Shown here in pieces: positions 28,962-39,035 of a DNA stretch of 64,000 bases. The notes beneath the pieces were generated by a model, which saw nothing but the letters and a program-made list of their open reading frames with translations, searched no databases and was not told the origin of the DNA. How positions within the stretch are numbered: position 1 is the first letter of the stretch; every line of letters begins with the position of its first letter. This stretch comes from Paraburkholderia sp. PGU19 (GTDB lineage Bacteria; Pseudomonadota; Gammaproteobacteria; Burkholderiales; Burkholderiaceae), in the NCBI RefSeq assembly GCF_013426915.1, contig NZ_AP023179.1:3224001-3288000 (forward strand), written 5' to 3'. A program made the position numbers and the translations under genes.

Positions 28962-28990
28962 ATTATAGGGTTGGCGCTTGTGCGACGCAA
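28962..28990 (-). promoter_or_regulatory. sigma70 promoter of the candidate sRNA
   Basis: On the minus strand, TTGCGT (28990-28985), a 17-base spacer, and a perfect TATAAT (28967-28962). Confidence 0.8.
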
Positions 28991-29287
28991 GAACATTTGC
29001 AATGCGAAATCGAATTTCATTATATGGAATTTAGACGCAACGATTGCGAATGCAGGAAAACTTCGTGAAAACAATGATTTAGCCTGCGCGGACAGAACAA
29101 CCGCTGCAGTTGCCCTAGAGCAACACACCTAAAATCGTCCGTGCTATCCCCTATGCACCGAACATGCCGCAGCGCAGCAGGCAAGGCGTAATCCGCATAA
29201 CCCGCCACCGATGTCGCTCCGGGCGAGCCATCATTGGCCGGGCTACAATGCGCATCTCGAATTCAAGCTTGTGAGCGGAGTACAAGA

Positions 29288-29710
29288 ATGGAATGCAAAG
29301 TCAGCTGGATGGGTCAGGACGGCATGGCGTTCGCCGCCGAAACGGGCAGCGGCCACCTCGTCGCGATGGACGGCGCGCCTGAAGGCGGCGGCCGCAACCT
29401 GGCGCCGCGTCCGATGGAAATGGTGCTGCTGGGCACGGGCGGATGCACGGCGTACGACGTCGTGATGATCCTGAAGAAGAGCCGTCAGGAAATCAGCGGC
29501 TGCTCCGTGACGCTGAAAGCCGAACGTGCAAGCGAGGACCCGAAGGTGTTCACGAAGGTCCATTTCCATTTCACGGTGACGGGCAAGAACCTCAATCCGT
29601 CGACGGTGGAACGCGCGATCAATCTGTCGCACGACAAATATTGCTCGGCGTCGATCATGATCGCGAAAACGGCCGAGCTCACGCATTCGTTCGACATCGT
29701 CGCGGACTAA
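29288..29710 (+). CDS. OsmC family protein
   Basis: A 140-residue OsmC/Ohr-superfamily protein. Its two cysteines are C53 (GTGGCTAYDVV) and C119 (HDKYCSASIM), spaced as in peroxide-reducing OsmC proteins, so a thiol-dependent peroxidase is likely. It is closest in style to YhfA-type OsmC proteins, whose role is poorly known. ATG 29288 gives MECKVSWMG; an in-frame extension upstream is not family-like. A terminator shared with rnpB follows. Confidence 0.88.
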   Translation: MECKVSWMGQDGMAFAAETGSGHLVAMDGAPEGGGRNLAPRPMEMVLLGTGGCTAYDVVMILKKSRQEISGCSVTLKAERASEDPKVFTKVHFHFTVTGKNLNPSTVERAINLSHDKYCSASIMIAKTAELTHSFDIVAD

Positions 29711-29743
29711 AGCCGTCTGAAGCGGCTCGCGAGCTGAAAATGA

Positions 29744-29775
29744 AAATGCCGGCATCCCAACGGACGCCGGCATTT
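29744..29775. terminator. Bidirectional terminator between the OsmC gene and rnpB
   Basis: AAATGCCGGC (29744-29753) pairs with GCCGGCATTT (29766-29775). T-rich tails are on both strands, longer on the minus strand (rnpB side). Confidence 0.8.
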
Positions 29776-29785
29776 GTCATTTGAG

Positions 29786-30187
<402 letters not shown>

Positions 30188-30205
<18 letters not shown>

Positions 30206-31078
30206 GGGGATTTTAACATCTGGCGTTCCGCGAGACCGCCGTCCGCTCCGAAACACGGAAGCATCGTCGTAGAAAGACGGCGCTTCGTTCGTTGCCCACC
30301 AGCCGGGAATGCCGAGCACGGGCAGCGGCGCGAATATCCGGGCGCTGAATCCTGGCGTATCGAGCAGCGTGCGGGCAACGGTTTCGTCCAGAAACGCGTC
30401 GCGTGAAGCGCGCGTCCATGAGAAATACGCGGATGGCACATCGACGATCCACGCGTGTGCCGTACACGCCTTATATGGCGTGACGAGCTTTTCCAGCAGC
30501 GCGTGCCCGAAACAGCGCACCTCGCAGCGCTCGCCCCACGCCGCTCGCTGGTCCACGAATAGCGTTTTCCAGTCGAACGAGCGCAGTGAGGCGTCGAGCG
30601 ATTCGTCCGTACACGCGAACAGCACGGCATTCTCGTCGAACAGCGTGAGTGCGTCGCGCGTGCCACCACGTGTCGGGCCGATGCCCAGTACCTCGACAGC
30701 CGCCGACCCGCGCGCGCTCAGCGCCGCCTTGATGCGCGGAAACTGAAACCACATCAGCGCATTGAAGAAATCATGCAGATTGTGGCGCGTCGGCACGCAG
30801 CCTGATGCCGCGATATGCGCTTCGTACGCGGTGCCGGGCGGCAATTCGTCCTGCGGGATAAAGGCGAGCTGCCTTCCGCGTCCCGTCGTGATGACGGCGG
30901 ACGCGGCATCCGCGTTCATCTCGCGCAACTGATCCGCGGCGCTGCGCAGCGCGGCCTGTTGCCAGCGCACGCCGCGCGTCGCGACCTGCGCGAACCACGG
31001 CATCGACCAGTCGATATCCGCAAAGCCCGGCGCAGCGCGCTTCAGTGCGCCGCCCGCTGAGTCGACATCGCGCGACAT
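30188..31078 (-). CDS. DUF3025 domain-containing protein
   Basis: A 296-residue protein of unknown function. Family-type segments include PTRHNLHDFFNALMWFQFPR and LGIPGWWATNEAPSFYDDASVFR near the C terminus. No catalytic motif or membrane segment was recognised. It lies 15 bases after pyrC and is probably co-transcribed with it. Its last six codons and stop overlap the 5' end of rnpB, so the rnpB promoter must lie inside this gene. Confidence 0.85.
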
Positions 31079-31093
31079 TCGCTCAGCAAGCGC

Positions 31094-32155
31094 TCAAACG
31101 AGCTTCCAGCCGATCGTCTCGCCGCCGCGCAACGGCACCACGGGCGTGTCACCTGCCGCGACTTCCGCCGGGAGCGTCCACTCTTCGCGGCGCAGCGTCA
31201 CCTTCTCCTCGCTGCGCGGCAGGCGGTAGAAATCCGCGCCGTGGAAACTCGCGAAGCCTTCGAGCTTGTCGAGCGCGCCCGCTTTGTCGAACGCTTCCGT
31301 GTACAGCTCGAGTGCATGCAGCGCCGTGTAGCAGCCCGCGCAGCCGCACGCGTGTTCCTTCAGGCCCTTCGGATGCGGCGCGCTGTCCGTACCGAGGAAA
31401 AAGCGCGGATTGCCCGACGTGGCCGCCTCGACGAGCGCCACACGATGCGTCTCGCGCTTCAGCACGGGCAGGCAGTAGTAATGCGGACGAATGCCGCCCT
31501 GGAAAATCGCGTTGCGGTTGTACAGCAGATGATGCGCCGTGATCGTCGCACCCAGCAGTTCGGGCGGCGCGCCCGCGTCGCGGACGTAGTCGGCGGCATC
31601 CTTGGTGGTGATGTGCTCGAACACGACCTTCAGCGCCGGGAAATCGCGGCGCAGCGGCGTCATCACGCGGTCGATGAACACTTTCTCGCGGTCGAACAGG
31701 TCGATTGACGAATCCGTCACTTCGCCGTGAATCAGCAGCGGCATGCCCGTTTCCTGCATCATTTCGAGCGTTTTCGCGCACTTGCGGATGTCGCTGACGC
31801 CCGCATCCGAATTCGTCGTCGCGCCCGCCGGATACAGCTTCACGCCATGCACGAAGCCGCTTTCGCGGGCGCGGCGGATTTCTTCGGGCGGGGTGTTGTC
31901 GGTCAGATACAGCGTCATCAGCGGCTCGAACTTCACGCCGGCCGGGATCGCCGCGACGATGCGCTCGCGATAGGCGCGCGCCATCTCCGTCGTCGTGACG
32001 GGCGGCTTCAGGTTCGGCATGATGATCGCGCGGCCGAACTGGCGCGCGGTGTGCGGCAGGACGGCGGCGAGCATCGCGCCGTCGCGGACGTGCAGGTGCC
32101 AGTCATCGGGACGGGCGAGCGTGAGGGTATCGACGGAAGCGGTAGATGCGGTCAT
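31094..32155 (-). CDS. pyrC: Dihydroorotase
   Basis: A 353-residue class II dihydroorotase of pyrimidine synthesis, converting carbamoyl-aspartate to dihydroorotate. Zinc ligands fit H20 and H22 ([11 protein letters not shown]), the carbamylated lysine in [14 protein letters not shown], histidines in LIHGEVT and VFEHITT, and the aspartate in [10 protein letters not shown]. The C-terminal ACGCAGCYT cysteine cluster is typical of bacterial PyrC. It leads the pyrC-DUF3025 unit and is divergent from yafJ. Confidence 0.97.
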   Translation of the reverse strand: MTASTASVDTLTLARPDDWHLHVRDGAMLAAVLPHTARQFGRAIIMPNLKPPVTTTEMARAYRERIVAAIPAGVKFEPLMTLYLTDNTPPEEIRRARESGFVHGVKLYPAGATTNSDAGVSDIRKCAKTLEMMQETGMPLLIHGEVTDSSIDLFDREKVFIDRVMTPLRRDFPALKVVFEHITTKDAADYVRDAGAPPELLGATITAHHLLYNRNAIFQGGIRPHYYCLPVLKRETHRVALVEAATSGNPRFFLGTDSAPHPKGLKEHACGCAGCYTALHALELYTEAFDKAGALDKLEGFASFHGADFYRLPRSEEKVTLRREEWTLPAEVAAGDTPVVPLRGGETIGWKLV

Positions 32156-32359
32156 GGCGGGGATTCACGAGCGTCACAGGCGCGGCAAATTGCGCAACTG
32201 ACGGCATAACTGACGAGGTCTTTCCACAATTGCAGCCAAAACACCCGTCAATTTTGCTTTTTGCCGCTTCTGGCTCGGTGATATGCTTGGAAAATCATCA
32301 TTGTAACGGGTCGGCCCATGTGGGCTCATACCCCGTTAGAAAGGCTTGTCTTCCGCATC

Positions 32360-33265
32360 ATGTGCCAACTACTCGGAATGAATTGCGCCGCGCCCACGGA
32401 CGTCACGTTCTCGTTCACCGGCTTCGCGGCGCGCGGCGGCGTCACCGACCACCACTCCGACGGCTGGGGCATCGCCTTCTTCGAAGACAAGGCCTGTCGC
32501 CTGTTCATCGACCACCAGTCGTCGGCCACCTCGCCGATCGCCGAGATGGTCAAGCGCTACCCGATCAAGTCGAAAAACACGATCGCGCATATCCGCAAGG
32601 CAACGCAAGGGCACATCGTGCTCGAGAACTGCCATCCGTTTATGCGGGAGCTGTGGGGACGCCACTGGATATTCGCGCACAACGGCGATCTGCAGAATTA
32701 CAGCCCGGTGCTGTCGGGCGTGTATCAGCCCGTCGGCAGCACCGATAGCGAACTGGCGTTCTGCGCGCTGCTGCAAGGCTTGCGCAAGGCGTTTCCCTGT
32801 TCGCAGCCGCCGCTGAACGAACTGTTCGCCGCGCTGGAAACGTTGACGCGCGAAATCACCCAGTTCGGCGTGTTCAACTTTCTGATGTCGAACGGCCAGG
32901 CGCTGTTTGCGCACTGCTCGACGCATCTTCATTACCTCGTGCGTAGCTGGCCGTTTTCGACCGCGCATCTCGTCGACGCGGACGTTTCAATCGATTTCGC
33001 CAAGTACACGACGCCCGAAGACCGCGTCGCCGTGATCGCCACGCAGCCGTTGACCGACAACGAAGTCTGGACCGCATTCGAGCCCGGTGATCTGCTGATG
33101 TTCCAGCACGGCGAAGTGATCGCGCGCGCCAACGTGCCCGTGCCGCCGGCCGTGCTCGAGAAGGCGCGCAATCCCGCCTGCGATCCAAGCGCGTCCGCGA
33201 GCATGCTGCCCGCCGCGTCCGTTCTCGATCTCGAATCCGACGACGCCGCCGCGTACGAATCCTGA
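32360..33265 (+). CDS. yafJ: Class II glutamine amidotransferase, YafJ-like
   Basis: A 301-residue N-terminal-nucleophile amidotransferase. Cys2 of MCQLLGMNCAAPTDV is the nucleophile after Met removal. HHSDGWGIAFFEDKACR, IAHIRKAT, WIFAHNGDLQNY and STDSELAFCALL match E. coli YafJ throughout. No acceptor domain is fused to it, so it is a lone glutaminase-type protein whose partner is unknown. The start 32360 is fixed by Cys2; an upstream ATG would block the nucleophile. Confidence 0.9.
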   Translation: MCQLLGMNCAAPTDVTFSFTGFAARGGVTDHHSDGWGIAFFEDKACRLFIDHQSSATSPIAEMVKRYPIKSKNTIAHIRKATQGHIVLENCHPFMRELWGRHWIFAHNGDLQNYSPVLSGVYQPVGSTDSELAFCALLQGLRKAFPCSQPPLNELFAALETLTREITQFGVFNFLMSNGQALFAHCSTHLHYLVRSWPFSTAHLVDADVSIDFAKYTTPEDRVAVIATQPLTDNEVWTAFEPGDLLMFQHGEVIARANVPVPPAVLEKARNPACDPSASASMLPAASVLDLESDDAAAYES

Positions 33266-33312
33266 TCGCGCGATAGCCGTCTTGACCCTGGTGCCATCGC
33301 TCGGGGCCAGCG

Positions 33313-33822
33313 TCAATGCTTGCGTGCGTTCGCCGGAGCAGCAGCTTCCCCGCACCGGTCGTCGTTTCCTGTCTCATACGCCACGACGCTTCCGCACAGA
33401 AACTGGCGCAGCGCGGGATGACAACGCCACCGTTCCGTTTCCTGCAATTCTTTTGCATCGCCTGGTTCAATGCGAGCGGAACGACAATCACACAGCTTCG
33501 TGCGACACACGTCGAGACTCGCGGCAAGCGCGCTCGCGCTCAGCGGATCTGCATAGTTGACGGCAGAGATATCCAGTAGAAGGCGTTTCAAAGACGAATC
33601 TGTTCCACCAGGCTTTGCCTCACTTATCAGGCGCCCCGCGATTTGTTCCGCCTCGTGCTGGAAAACTTCGAGCATTTGTTTGGATAACTGATTTCTTTTC
33701 CCGTGACGAGCAATCCACAACTGCGCCGATTCTGCAAACTGCGCATCCGTCAGCCATTTACCTTCCAGTTGCATTGACACTAACTCATGAACGACCAGGT
33801 CGCTCATCAAAAACACTTTCAT
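33313..33822 (-). CDS. Hypothetical protein, unrecognised
   Basis: A 169-residue open frame starting MKVFLMSDLVVHELVSMQLE, preceded by AGAGAC. It is not recognised. The N-terminal 110 residues look like a helical soluble protein (DAQFAESAQLWIARHG; LSKQMLEVFQHEAEQIAGRL), followed by SLKRLLLDISAVNYADPLSA and a Cys-containing C terminus (DVCRTKLCDC). The frame could start 54 bases upstream. It converges on yafJ with 47 bases between. The region to its right (33823-34025) is unusually AT-rich for this genome, as is the 5' half of the gene, which suggests later acquisition. Confidence 0.5.
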   Translation of the reverse strand: MKVFLMSDLVVHELVSMQLEGKWLTDAQFAESAQLWIARHGKRNQLSKQMLEVFQHEAEQIAGRLISEAKPGGTDSSLKRLLLDISAVNYADPLSASALAASLDVCRTKLCDCRSARIEPGDAKELQETERWRCHPALRQFLCGSVVAYETGNDDRCGEAAAPANARKH

Positions 33823-34025
33823 GGATTGTCTCTTGTCGATCGAAAACGAATGACCGACGCACCCCGCTCGCCTCATCGAATTCCGCCGGGAAGCTTATGC
33901 TCACGCCAGCATAAGTCACATGAGACAAATCCGATTAAGGCATCTTTTAATAAGTAATACTCCTAACGTTAGACGCGGTCTCAGTATCTTTGAATCCCGC
34001 ACTTAAGACACAATTAAAAGAGATA

Positions 34026-34058
34026 AAAAAAGCCGCTCTTCAAAAGAGCGGCTTTTTT
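34026..34058 (-). terminator. Terminator of gltIJKL
   Basis: AAAAAAGCCGCTCTT pairs with AAGAGCGGCTTTTTT across a three-base loop. It has T-runs on both strands and lies just beyond gltL. Confidence 0.9.
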
Positions 34059-34075
34059 GCCTCTGCAGGCTGATT

Positions 34076-34801
34076 TCAATGCAGAATCTTTGCGAGAAAA
34101 TCTTTTGCACGATCCGATTTCGGATTTGCAAAAAAATCTTCCTTGCGGTCGTCTTCGACGATGAGGCCCTTGTCCATGAAGATCACGCGATGCGCGACCT
34201 TCTTCGCAAAACCCATTTCGTGCGTCACGCACATCATGGTCATGCCTTCCTGCGCCAGCTCGACCATCACGTCGAGCACTTCGTTGATCATTTCAGGATC
34301 GAGCGCGGAAGTGGGTTCGTCGAACAACATCGCAATCGGGTCCATCGACAGCGCGCGCGCAATCGCCACGCGCTGCTGCTGGCCGCCCGACAACTGCCCC
34401 GGATACTTGTCCGCGTGTGCGCGCAGGCCGACGCGATCGAGCAGCTTCAGCCCCTTCGCGGTCGCTTCGTCCTTCGAGCGGCCGAGCACCTTGACCTGCG
34501 CGAGCGTGAGGTTCTCGGTGATCGACAGATGCGGGAACAGCTCGAAGTGCTGAAACACCATGCCGACCTTCGAACGCAGCTTCGACAGGTTCGTCTTCTT
34601 GTCGGTGAGCGACTGGCCGTTGATCACGATTTCGCCCTTCTGGAACGGCTCGAGCCCGTTGACCGTCTTGATCAGCGTCGACTTGCCCGAACCCGACGGG
34701 CCGCACACGACGACCACTTCGCCCTTTTTCACTTCCGTCGTGCAGTCGGTCAGCACCTGGAACTGGCCGTACCACTTCGACACATTCTTGATAGAGATCA
34801 T
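34076..34801 (-). CDS. gltL: Glutamate/aspartate ABC transporter ATP-binding protein
   Basis: A 241-residue ABC ATPase. Walker A is GPSGSGKST, the Q-loop is [11 protein letters not shown], the signature is [17 protein letters not shown], Walker B is [13 protein letters not shown] and the H-loop is [10 protein letters not shown]. It powers the GltJK permease. The start overlaps the gltK stop by four bases. It closes the gltI-J-K-L operon, ended by the terminator at 34026-34058. Confidence 0.96.
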   Translation of the reverse strand: MISIKNVSKWYGQFQVLTDCTTEVKKGEVVVVCGPSGSGKSTLIKTVNGLEPFQKGEIVINGQSLTDKKTNLSKLRSKVGMVFQHFELFPHLSITENLTLAQVKVLGRSKDEATAKGLKLLDRVGLRAHADKYPGQLSGGQQQRVAIARALSMDPIAMLFDEPTSALDPEMINEVLDVMVELAQEGMTMMCVTHEMGFAKKVAHRVIFMDKGLIVEDDRKEDFFANPKSDRAKDFLAKILH

Positions 34802-35475
34802 CTTGCGACCTTTTTCTGAAGACTTTTGACGAGGCTCGACGCGACCACGCAGATCACGAAGTAACACGCACCGGCGAACAGTACCATTTCGACGTTCGTG
34901 CCGTCACGGTCGCCAATATTCGTGGCCGTGCGGAAGAAGTCGGCGAGGCTGATCACGTAGACGAGCGACGTATCCTGAAACAGCACGATGGCTTGCGTGA
35001 GCAGCAGCGGCACCATCGCGCGAAACGCCTGCGGCAGCACGACGAGGCGCATCGCCTGCGCGTAGTTCATGCCGAGCGCGAACGACGCGTTCACCTGCCC
35101 GCGCGGCACGGCCTGGATGCCTGCTCGGATGATTTCCGAGTAGTACGCGGCTTCGAACAGCGAGAAAGCGACCATCGCCGACGCGAGCCGGATATCGATG
35201 TCGGCGGAGAGACCCAGCACGTTTTGCAGCAGCTGCGGCACGATCAGGAAGAACCACAGCAGAACCATCACGAGCGGGATCGAGCGGAACAGCGTCACGT
35301 AGATCTTCGCGAACCACTCGAACGGCTTGAACGACGACAGCCGCATGATTGCAAGCACCGTGCCCCACACGATGCCGATGACGATCGCGAGAATCGTGAT
35401 CTTGAACGTGACGACGGCGCCCGTCCATAGCGTCGGCAGTGCGCCCGGAATACCGCTCCAGTCGAAATGATGCAT
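34798..35475 (-). CDS. gltK: Glutamate/aspartate ABC transporter permease GltK
   Basis: A 225-residue inner-membrane permease of the HisM/GltK type. The coupling-helix region is [21 protein letters not shown] with the E-A-A-like loop before [14 protein letters not shown]. It starts [10 protein letters not shown], aligning with E. coli GltK. ATG 35475 overlaps the gltJ stop by one base (TGATG); a GTG one codon upstream is also possible. It pairs with GltJ in the membrane. Confidence 0.95.
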   Translation of the reverse strand: MHHFDWSGIPGALPTLWTGAVVTFKITILAIVIGIVWGTVLAIMRLSSFKPFEWFAKIYVTLFRSIPLVMVLLWFFLIVPQLLQNVLGLSADIDIRLASAMVAFSLFEAAYYSEIIRAGIQAVPRGQVNASFALGMNYAQAMRLVVLPQAFRAMVPLLLTQAIVLFQDTSLVYVISLADFFRTATNIGDRDGTNVEMVLFAGACYFVICVVASSLVKSLQKKVAR

Positions 35476-36215
35476 CACTTGCCTCCGATATAGCCAGGCA
35501 GCCGGCTCTTGGCTTCGACTATGCGCATCAGCGTCATCACGATCATGTTGATGAGCAGATACGCAACCGTGACGGCGATGAACGACTCATACGTCTGCGC
35601 CGTGTAGTCGACGAGCTGGCGCGCCTGAGCGGACAGATCGAGAAGACCGATGGTCGATGCGACGGCAGAGTTCTTGAAGATGTTCAGGAACTCGGACGTG
35701 AGCGGCGGCACGATGATCCGATACGCGACGGGCAAGAGCACGTAGCGGTACGTCTGCCATTGCGTCAGGCCGAGCGCGAAACCCGCGAAGCGCTGGCCGC
35801 GCGGCAGCGCGTTGATGCCCGAGCGTACCTGCTCGCACACGCGTGCGGCGGTGAACAGCCCGAGACAGATGATCGACGACGAAAAGAACTGCGCGCCGGG
35901 CGGCAGTTGCTTGAACCATGTACCGATCGAAACGGGCAGCAGCTCCGGTATCACCAGATACCAGATGAAGAATTGAACGATCAGCGGAATGTTACGGAAG
36001 ATGGCGACGTACACGGTGCCGATTGCTGCGACGCGCGGGTTCTGGACCGTGCGCAGCACGCCGAAGAACGACCCGACGATCAGCGCGATCACCCACGCGC
36101 ACAGCGAAACGGTGACCGTCACCCAGAGACCGGACAGCAGCCAGCCGAGATAGGTGGTCGGCTCGCCGGTGGAAACCGGACTCAGCAGAATGCCCCAGTT
36201 CCAGTGGTATGACAT
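35475..36215 (-). CDS. gltJ: Glutamate/aspartate ABC transporter permease GltJ
   Basis: A 246-residue permease with about five membrane helices. [18 protein letters not shown] is the family N terminus, and [20 protein letters not shown] with [15 protein letters not shown] is the coupling region. It forms the heterodimeric channel with GltK. A hairpin lies between gltI and this gene (36239-36264) and may reduce its expression relative to the binding protein. Confidence 0.95.
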   Translation of the reverse strand: MSYHWNWGILLSPVSTGEPTTYLGWLLSGLWVTVTVSLCAWVIALIVGSFFGVLRTVQNPRVAAIGTVYVAIFRNIPLIVQFFIWYLVIPELLPVSIGTWFKQLPPGAQFFSSSIICLGLFTAARVCEQVRSGINALPRGQRFAGFALGLTQWQTYRYVLLPVAYRIIVPPLTSEFLNIFKNSAVASTIGLLDLSAQARQLVDYTAQTYESFIAVTVAYLLINMIVMTLMRIVEAKSRLPGYIGGK

Positions 36216-36238
36216 GACGAAGACTCCAACAAAAAGAA

Positions 36239-36264
36239 ACGGAAGAAGCGCCTGCCCCTTCCGT
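36239..36264 (-). terminator. Possible attenuator between gltI and gltJ
   Basis: On the minus strand, ACGGAAG pairs with CTTCCGT across a 12-base loop, followed by TTCTTTTTG. It lies inside the operon, so partial termination is the likely role. Confidence 0.5.
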
Positions 36265-36307
36265 TCCGTTCCAACACGTTGACTTTTGAGCTAACGGTTG
36301 CCGAGGG

Positions 36308-37201
36308 TTAGTCGATTGCCTTGTCGTTCGGGCTCTTGTAGAGCGCCTTCATGTCGTCGCTTGCCGGGAAGTTCAGGTTGAGGCCCTTCGGCGGAATCGG
36401 CGATTCAAACCACTTCTTGTAGATCTTGTCGGCTTCGCCCGACGTTTCGACCTTAGCGATCGCGTCGTCAACGACCTTCTTGAACTCGGGATCGTTCTTA
36501 CGCAGCATGCAGCCGTACGCTTCATGCGATTGCGGCGCGCCGACGATGATGAAATCGTTCGGCGTGTTCGACTTCGCGCGCTCGCCGGCGAGCAGTGCGT
36601 CGTCCATCATGAACGCGGCAGCGCGGCCAGTGGACAGCGTCAGGAACGACTCGCCGTGGTCCTTCGCGCTGATGATATTCATGCCCATGCTCTTGTCCTG
36701 GTTCATCTTGCGAAGCAGGCGCTCGGACGTGGTGCCAGCCGTCGTCACGACGGTCTTGCCCTTCAGGTCCGCCCAGTCTTTGACACCGGAGTCTTTCTTC
36801 GTCATCAGGCGCGTGCCGATCACGAAAATCGTGTTCGAGAATGCGACCTGCTGCTGACGTTCAGCATTGTTCGTGGTCGAGCCGCATTCGAGGTCGACGG
36901 TGCCGTTCTGCACCAGCGGAATACGGTTTTGTGACGTGATCGGCGTCAGCTTGACCTTCAGGTCCGGCATGTTCAGCTTCTGCTTGACGGCATCCACAAC
37001 CTTCAGCGCGAATTCCTGCGAGTAGCCGACCACGTTCTGCTTGTCGTCGTAGTACGAAAACGGAATCGACGATTCCCGGTGGCCCAGCGAAATGACGCCC
37101 GTGTCCTTGATCTTCTTCAGGGTGCCGGCGTCCTGCGCATGCGCGCCTACCGTAAACAATCCCAGAGTCGCGAGAAGCAGCGCAGCTTTTTTAACCTTCA
37201 T
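36308..37201 (-). CDS. gltI: Glutamate/aspartate ABC transporter substrate-binding protein
   Basis: A 297-residue periplasmic binding protein of the amino-acid SBP_bac_3 family. A signal peptide is clear (MKVKKAALLLATLGLFTVGAHA, cleavage before QD). ISLGHRESSIPFSYYDD, DLECGSTTNNAERQQQVAFS and KTVVTTAGTTSERLL are typical of GltI and include the ligand-contacting Arg and Thr residues. It delivers glutamate or aspartate to GltJKL. The start 37201 is the only one that places the signal peptide at the N terminus. Confidence 0.96.
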   Translation of the reverse strand: MKVKKAALLLATLGLFTVGAHAQDAGTLKKIKDTGVISLGHRESSIPFSYYDDKQNVVGYSQEFALKVVDAVKQKLNMPDLKVKLTPITSQNRIPLVQNGTVDLECGSTTNNAERQQQVAFSNTIFVIGTRLMTKKDSGVKDWADLKGKTVVTTAGTTSERLLRKMNQDKSMGMNIISAKDHGESFLTLSTGRAAAFMMDDALLAGERAKSNTPNDFIIVGAPQSHEAYGCMLRKNDPEFKKVVDDAIAKVETSGEADKIYKKWFESPIPPKGLNLNFPASDDMKALYKSPNDKAID

Positions 37202-37566
37202 TTGTGATCTCCTTGGCAAGAACCGGCGCCAGTGTATCTCAGTAATTATTCTGAAAGTATGGTTGTTAACCATGTTCAGCGTGTGGTGTTGCATAAAGCC
37301 ACCACTTATCCGCGGAGCGGCGCCAGTATTGGCTTACAGCGCCTTTACCGGACAATGCAAACGTCATTAGATGCGTCGTTTTTGCCGGTTCGGGTGCGAC
37401 TTCAACTGCACAAAAGCGGACGGCACCCGAAGATGCCGTCCGCCCGGTATTCTGCGCGAGTCCGTCGATTCGCGCTCGTGGAGCGTTGTTGCGCGGCGCC
37501 CGCCTCCAGGACGGGCGCCATGTGCGTCAAGTATCCGGCCGTGTGCTGCCAGACGGCCGCGCTGTA
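37202..37566. promoter_or_regulatory. 365-bp intergenic region upstream of gltI
   Basis: It holds no recognised gene. It contains the inverted repeat ATGGTT-GTT-AACCAT at 37259-37273, about 60 bases before gltI and placed where a regulator could bind, and the gdhA terminator hairpin at 37416-37443. No certain -10/-35 pair was identified. The lower GC near 37210-37300 fits a promoter region. Confidence 0.5.
37416..37443 (-). terminator. Terminator of gdhA
   Basis: On the minus strand, GCGGACGGCA pairs with TGCCGTCCGC across an eight-base loop, followed by TTTTG. It lies 124 bases beyond the gdhA stop. Confidence 0.65.
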
Positions 37567-38859
37567 TCAGGGATACAGGCCGCGCATTTCGCGCGCTTGA
37601 AGGATGCGTTTGCAAGCAACGATGAACGCCGCCGTACGCACCGACACCTTCTGCTCGCTCGCCACCTGCCACACGGCTGCGAACGCTTCGCGCATCACGC
37701 GTTCGAGACGCTCGTTGATCTCGTCTTCCGTCCAGAAGAAGCTCGAGAAATCCTGCACCCATTCGAAGTACGACACCGTCACGCCGCCTGCATTAGCTAC
37801 GACGTCGGGGATCACGAGGATGCCCTTGTCGTGCAGGATGTCGTCGGCGGCCGTCGTGGTCGGGCCGTTCGCACCTTCGACGACGATCTTCGTACGGATT
37901 TTGCCCGCGTTCTTCTCGGTGATCTGGTTTTCCAGCGCAGCCGGAATCAGGATGTCCGATTCGATCGTCCAGAAGTCTTCGTTCGCGATCGTGTCGGCTT
38001 CGGCGTAACCACCGACGCCGCCATGCTTCGCGACGTGTTCGAGCAGCGCGACTGCGTCGATGCCCGACTCCTTGTACAGCGTGCCCGTGTGATCCTGCAC
38101 GGCGACAACCTTCGCGCCCGCTTCCTGATACAGACGCGCCGCGATGCCGCCCACGTTGCCGAAGCCTTGCACGGCGATGCGCGCGCCTTCGATATCCATG
38201 CCGATGCGGCGAGCCGCTTCGCAGCCGACGACGAACACGCCGCGGCCCGTCGCTTCACGACGGCCAAGCGAGCCGCCGAGCGTGATCGGCTTGCCCGTCA
38301 CGACGCCCGTGGCCGTTTGGCCCTGGTTCATCGAGTACGTGTCCATCATCCACGCCATGATCTGCTCGTTCGTGTTCACGTCCGGCGCGGGAATGTCGGT
38401 GTTCGGTCCGATGATGATGCCGATTTCGCTGGTGTAGCGGCGCGTCACGCGCTCCAGCTCACCACGCGACAGCGTGCGCGGATCGACGCGGATACCGCCC
38501 TTCGCACCGCCGTACGGCACGTTCACGGCTGCGTTCTTCACCGACATCCACGCGGACAGCGCCATCACTTCCGACAACGTCACGTCCTGGTGATAACGCA
38601 CGCCGCCCTTGCCCGGACCACGCGACACGTTGTGCTGCACGCGATAGCCTTCAAAGTGCGCAACGGTGCCGTTATCGAGTTCGATGGGTACATCGACGAT
38701 GAGAATACGCTTCGGGCGCTTGAGCGTTTCGAGCCAGCGCGACAACGGGCCCAGATACGGCGCAACGCGATCGACTTGACGGAGATAGTTGCCCCAGGGA
38801 CCGAGATCGTCCGCATGAAGGTAGGACGGGATGGACTGCAGATTTGCCGCGGTAGACAT
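37567..38859 (-). CDS. gdhA: Glutamate dehydrogenase
   Basis: A 430-residue Glu/Leu/Phe/Val dehydrogenase linking 2-oxoglutarate and ammonia to glutamate. The catalytic lysine region is [16 protein letters not shown]; the Rossmann motif is [20 protein letters not shown]. The short hexameric form without the long allosteric antenna suggests an NAD-type catabolic or dual-use enzyme; coenzyme preference cannot be settled from sequence alone. ATG 38859 follows GGAGCG; an in-frame start lies 33 bases upstream. It stands next to the glutamate uptake operon on the same strand, with a terminator between. Confidence 0.95.
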   Translation of the reverse strand: MSTAANLQSIPSYLHADDLGPWGNYLRQVDRVAPYLGPLSRWLETLKRPKRILIVDVPIELDNGTVAHFEGYRVQHNVSRGPGKGGVRYHQDVTLSEVMALSAWMSVKNAAVNVPYGGAKGGIRVDPRTLSRGELERVTRRYTSEIGIIIGPNTDIPAPDVNTNEQIMAWMMDTYSMNQGQTATGVVTGKPITLGGSLGRREATGRGVFVVGCEAARRIGMDIEGARIAVQGFGNVGGIAARLYQEAGAKVVAVQDHTGTLYKESGIDAVALLEHVAKHGGVGGYAEADTIANEDFWTIESDILIPAALENQITEKNAGKIRTKIVVEGANGPTTTAADDILHDKGILVIPDVVANAGGVTVSYFEWVQDFSSFFWTEDEINERLERVMREAFAAVWQVASEQKVSVRTAAFIVACKRILQAREMRGLYP

Positions 38860-39035
38860 GAACGCTCCAGCGTTTTTATCGGGTGACGCCATTGTCGAAA
38901 AAAAGCGCTGAAAGGGTCCAATGCCGTTTGGTCATCCCATTATGCTTTTCTTGCATAACGCTGGGGAAACCGCAAATGCGTGTCGCAAAGCCGTTATTTG
39001 CGCGTCCTGCAATGCAGTCTTGTCTCGCTTGCTAG

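Noticed and set aside
28832..29128. A 98-residue minus-strand ORF (MKFDFALQMFLRR) over the sRNA region
   Set aside because: It runs through the sRNA promoter, the sRNA itself and its terminator; no ribosome-binding site or family resemblance.
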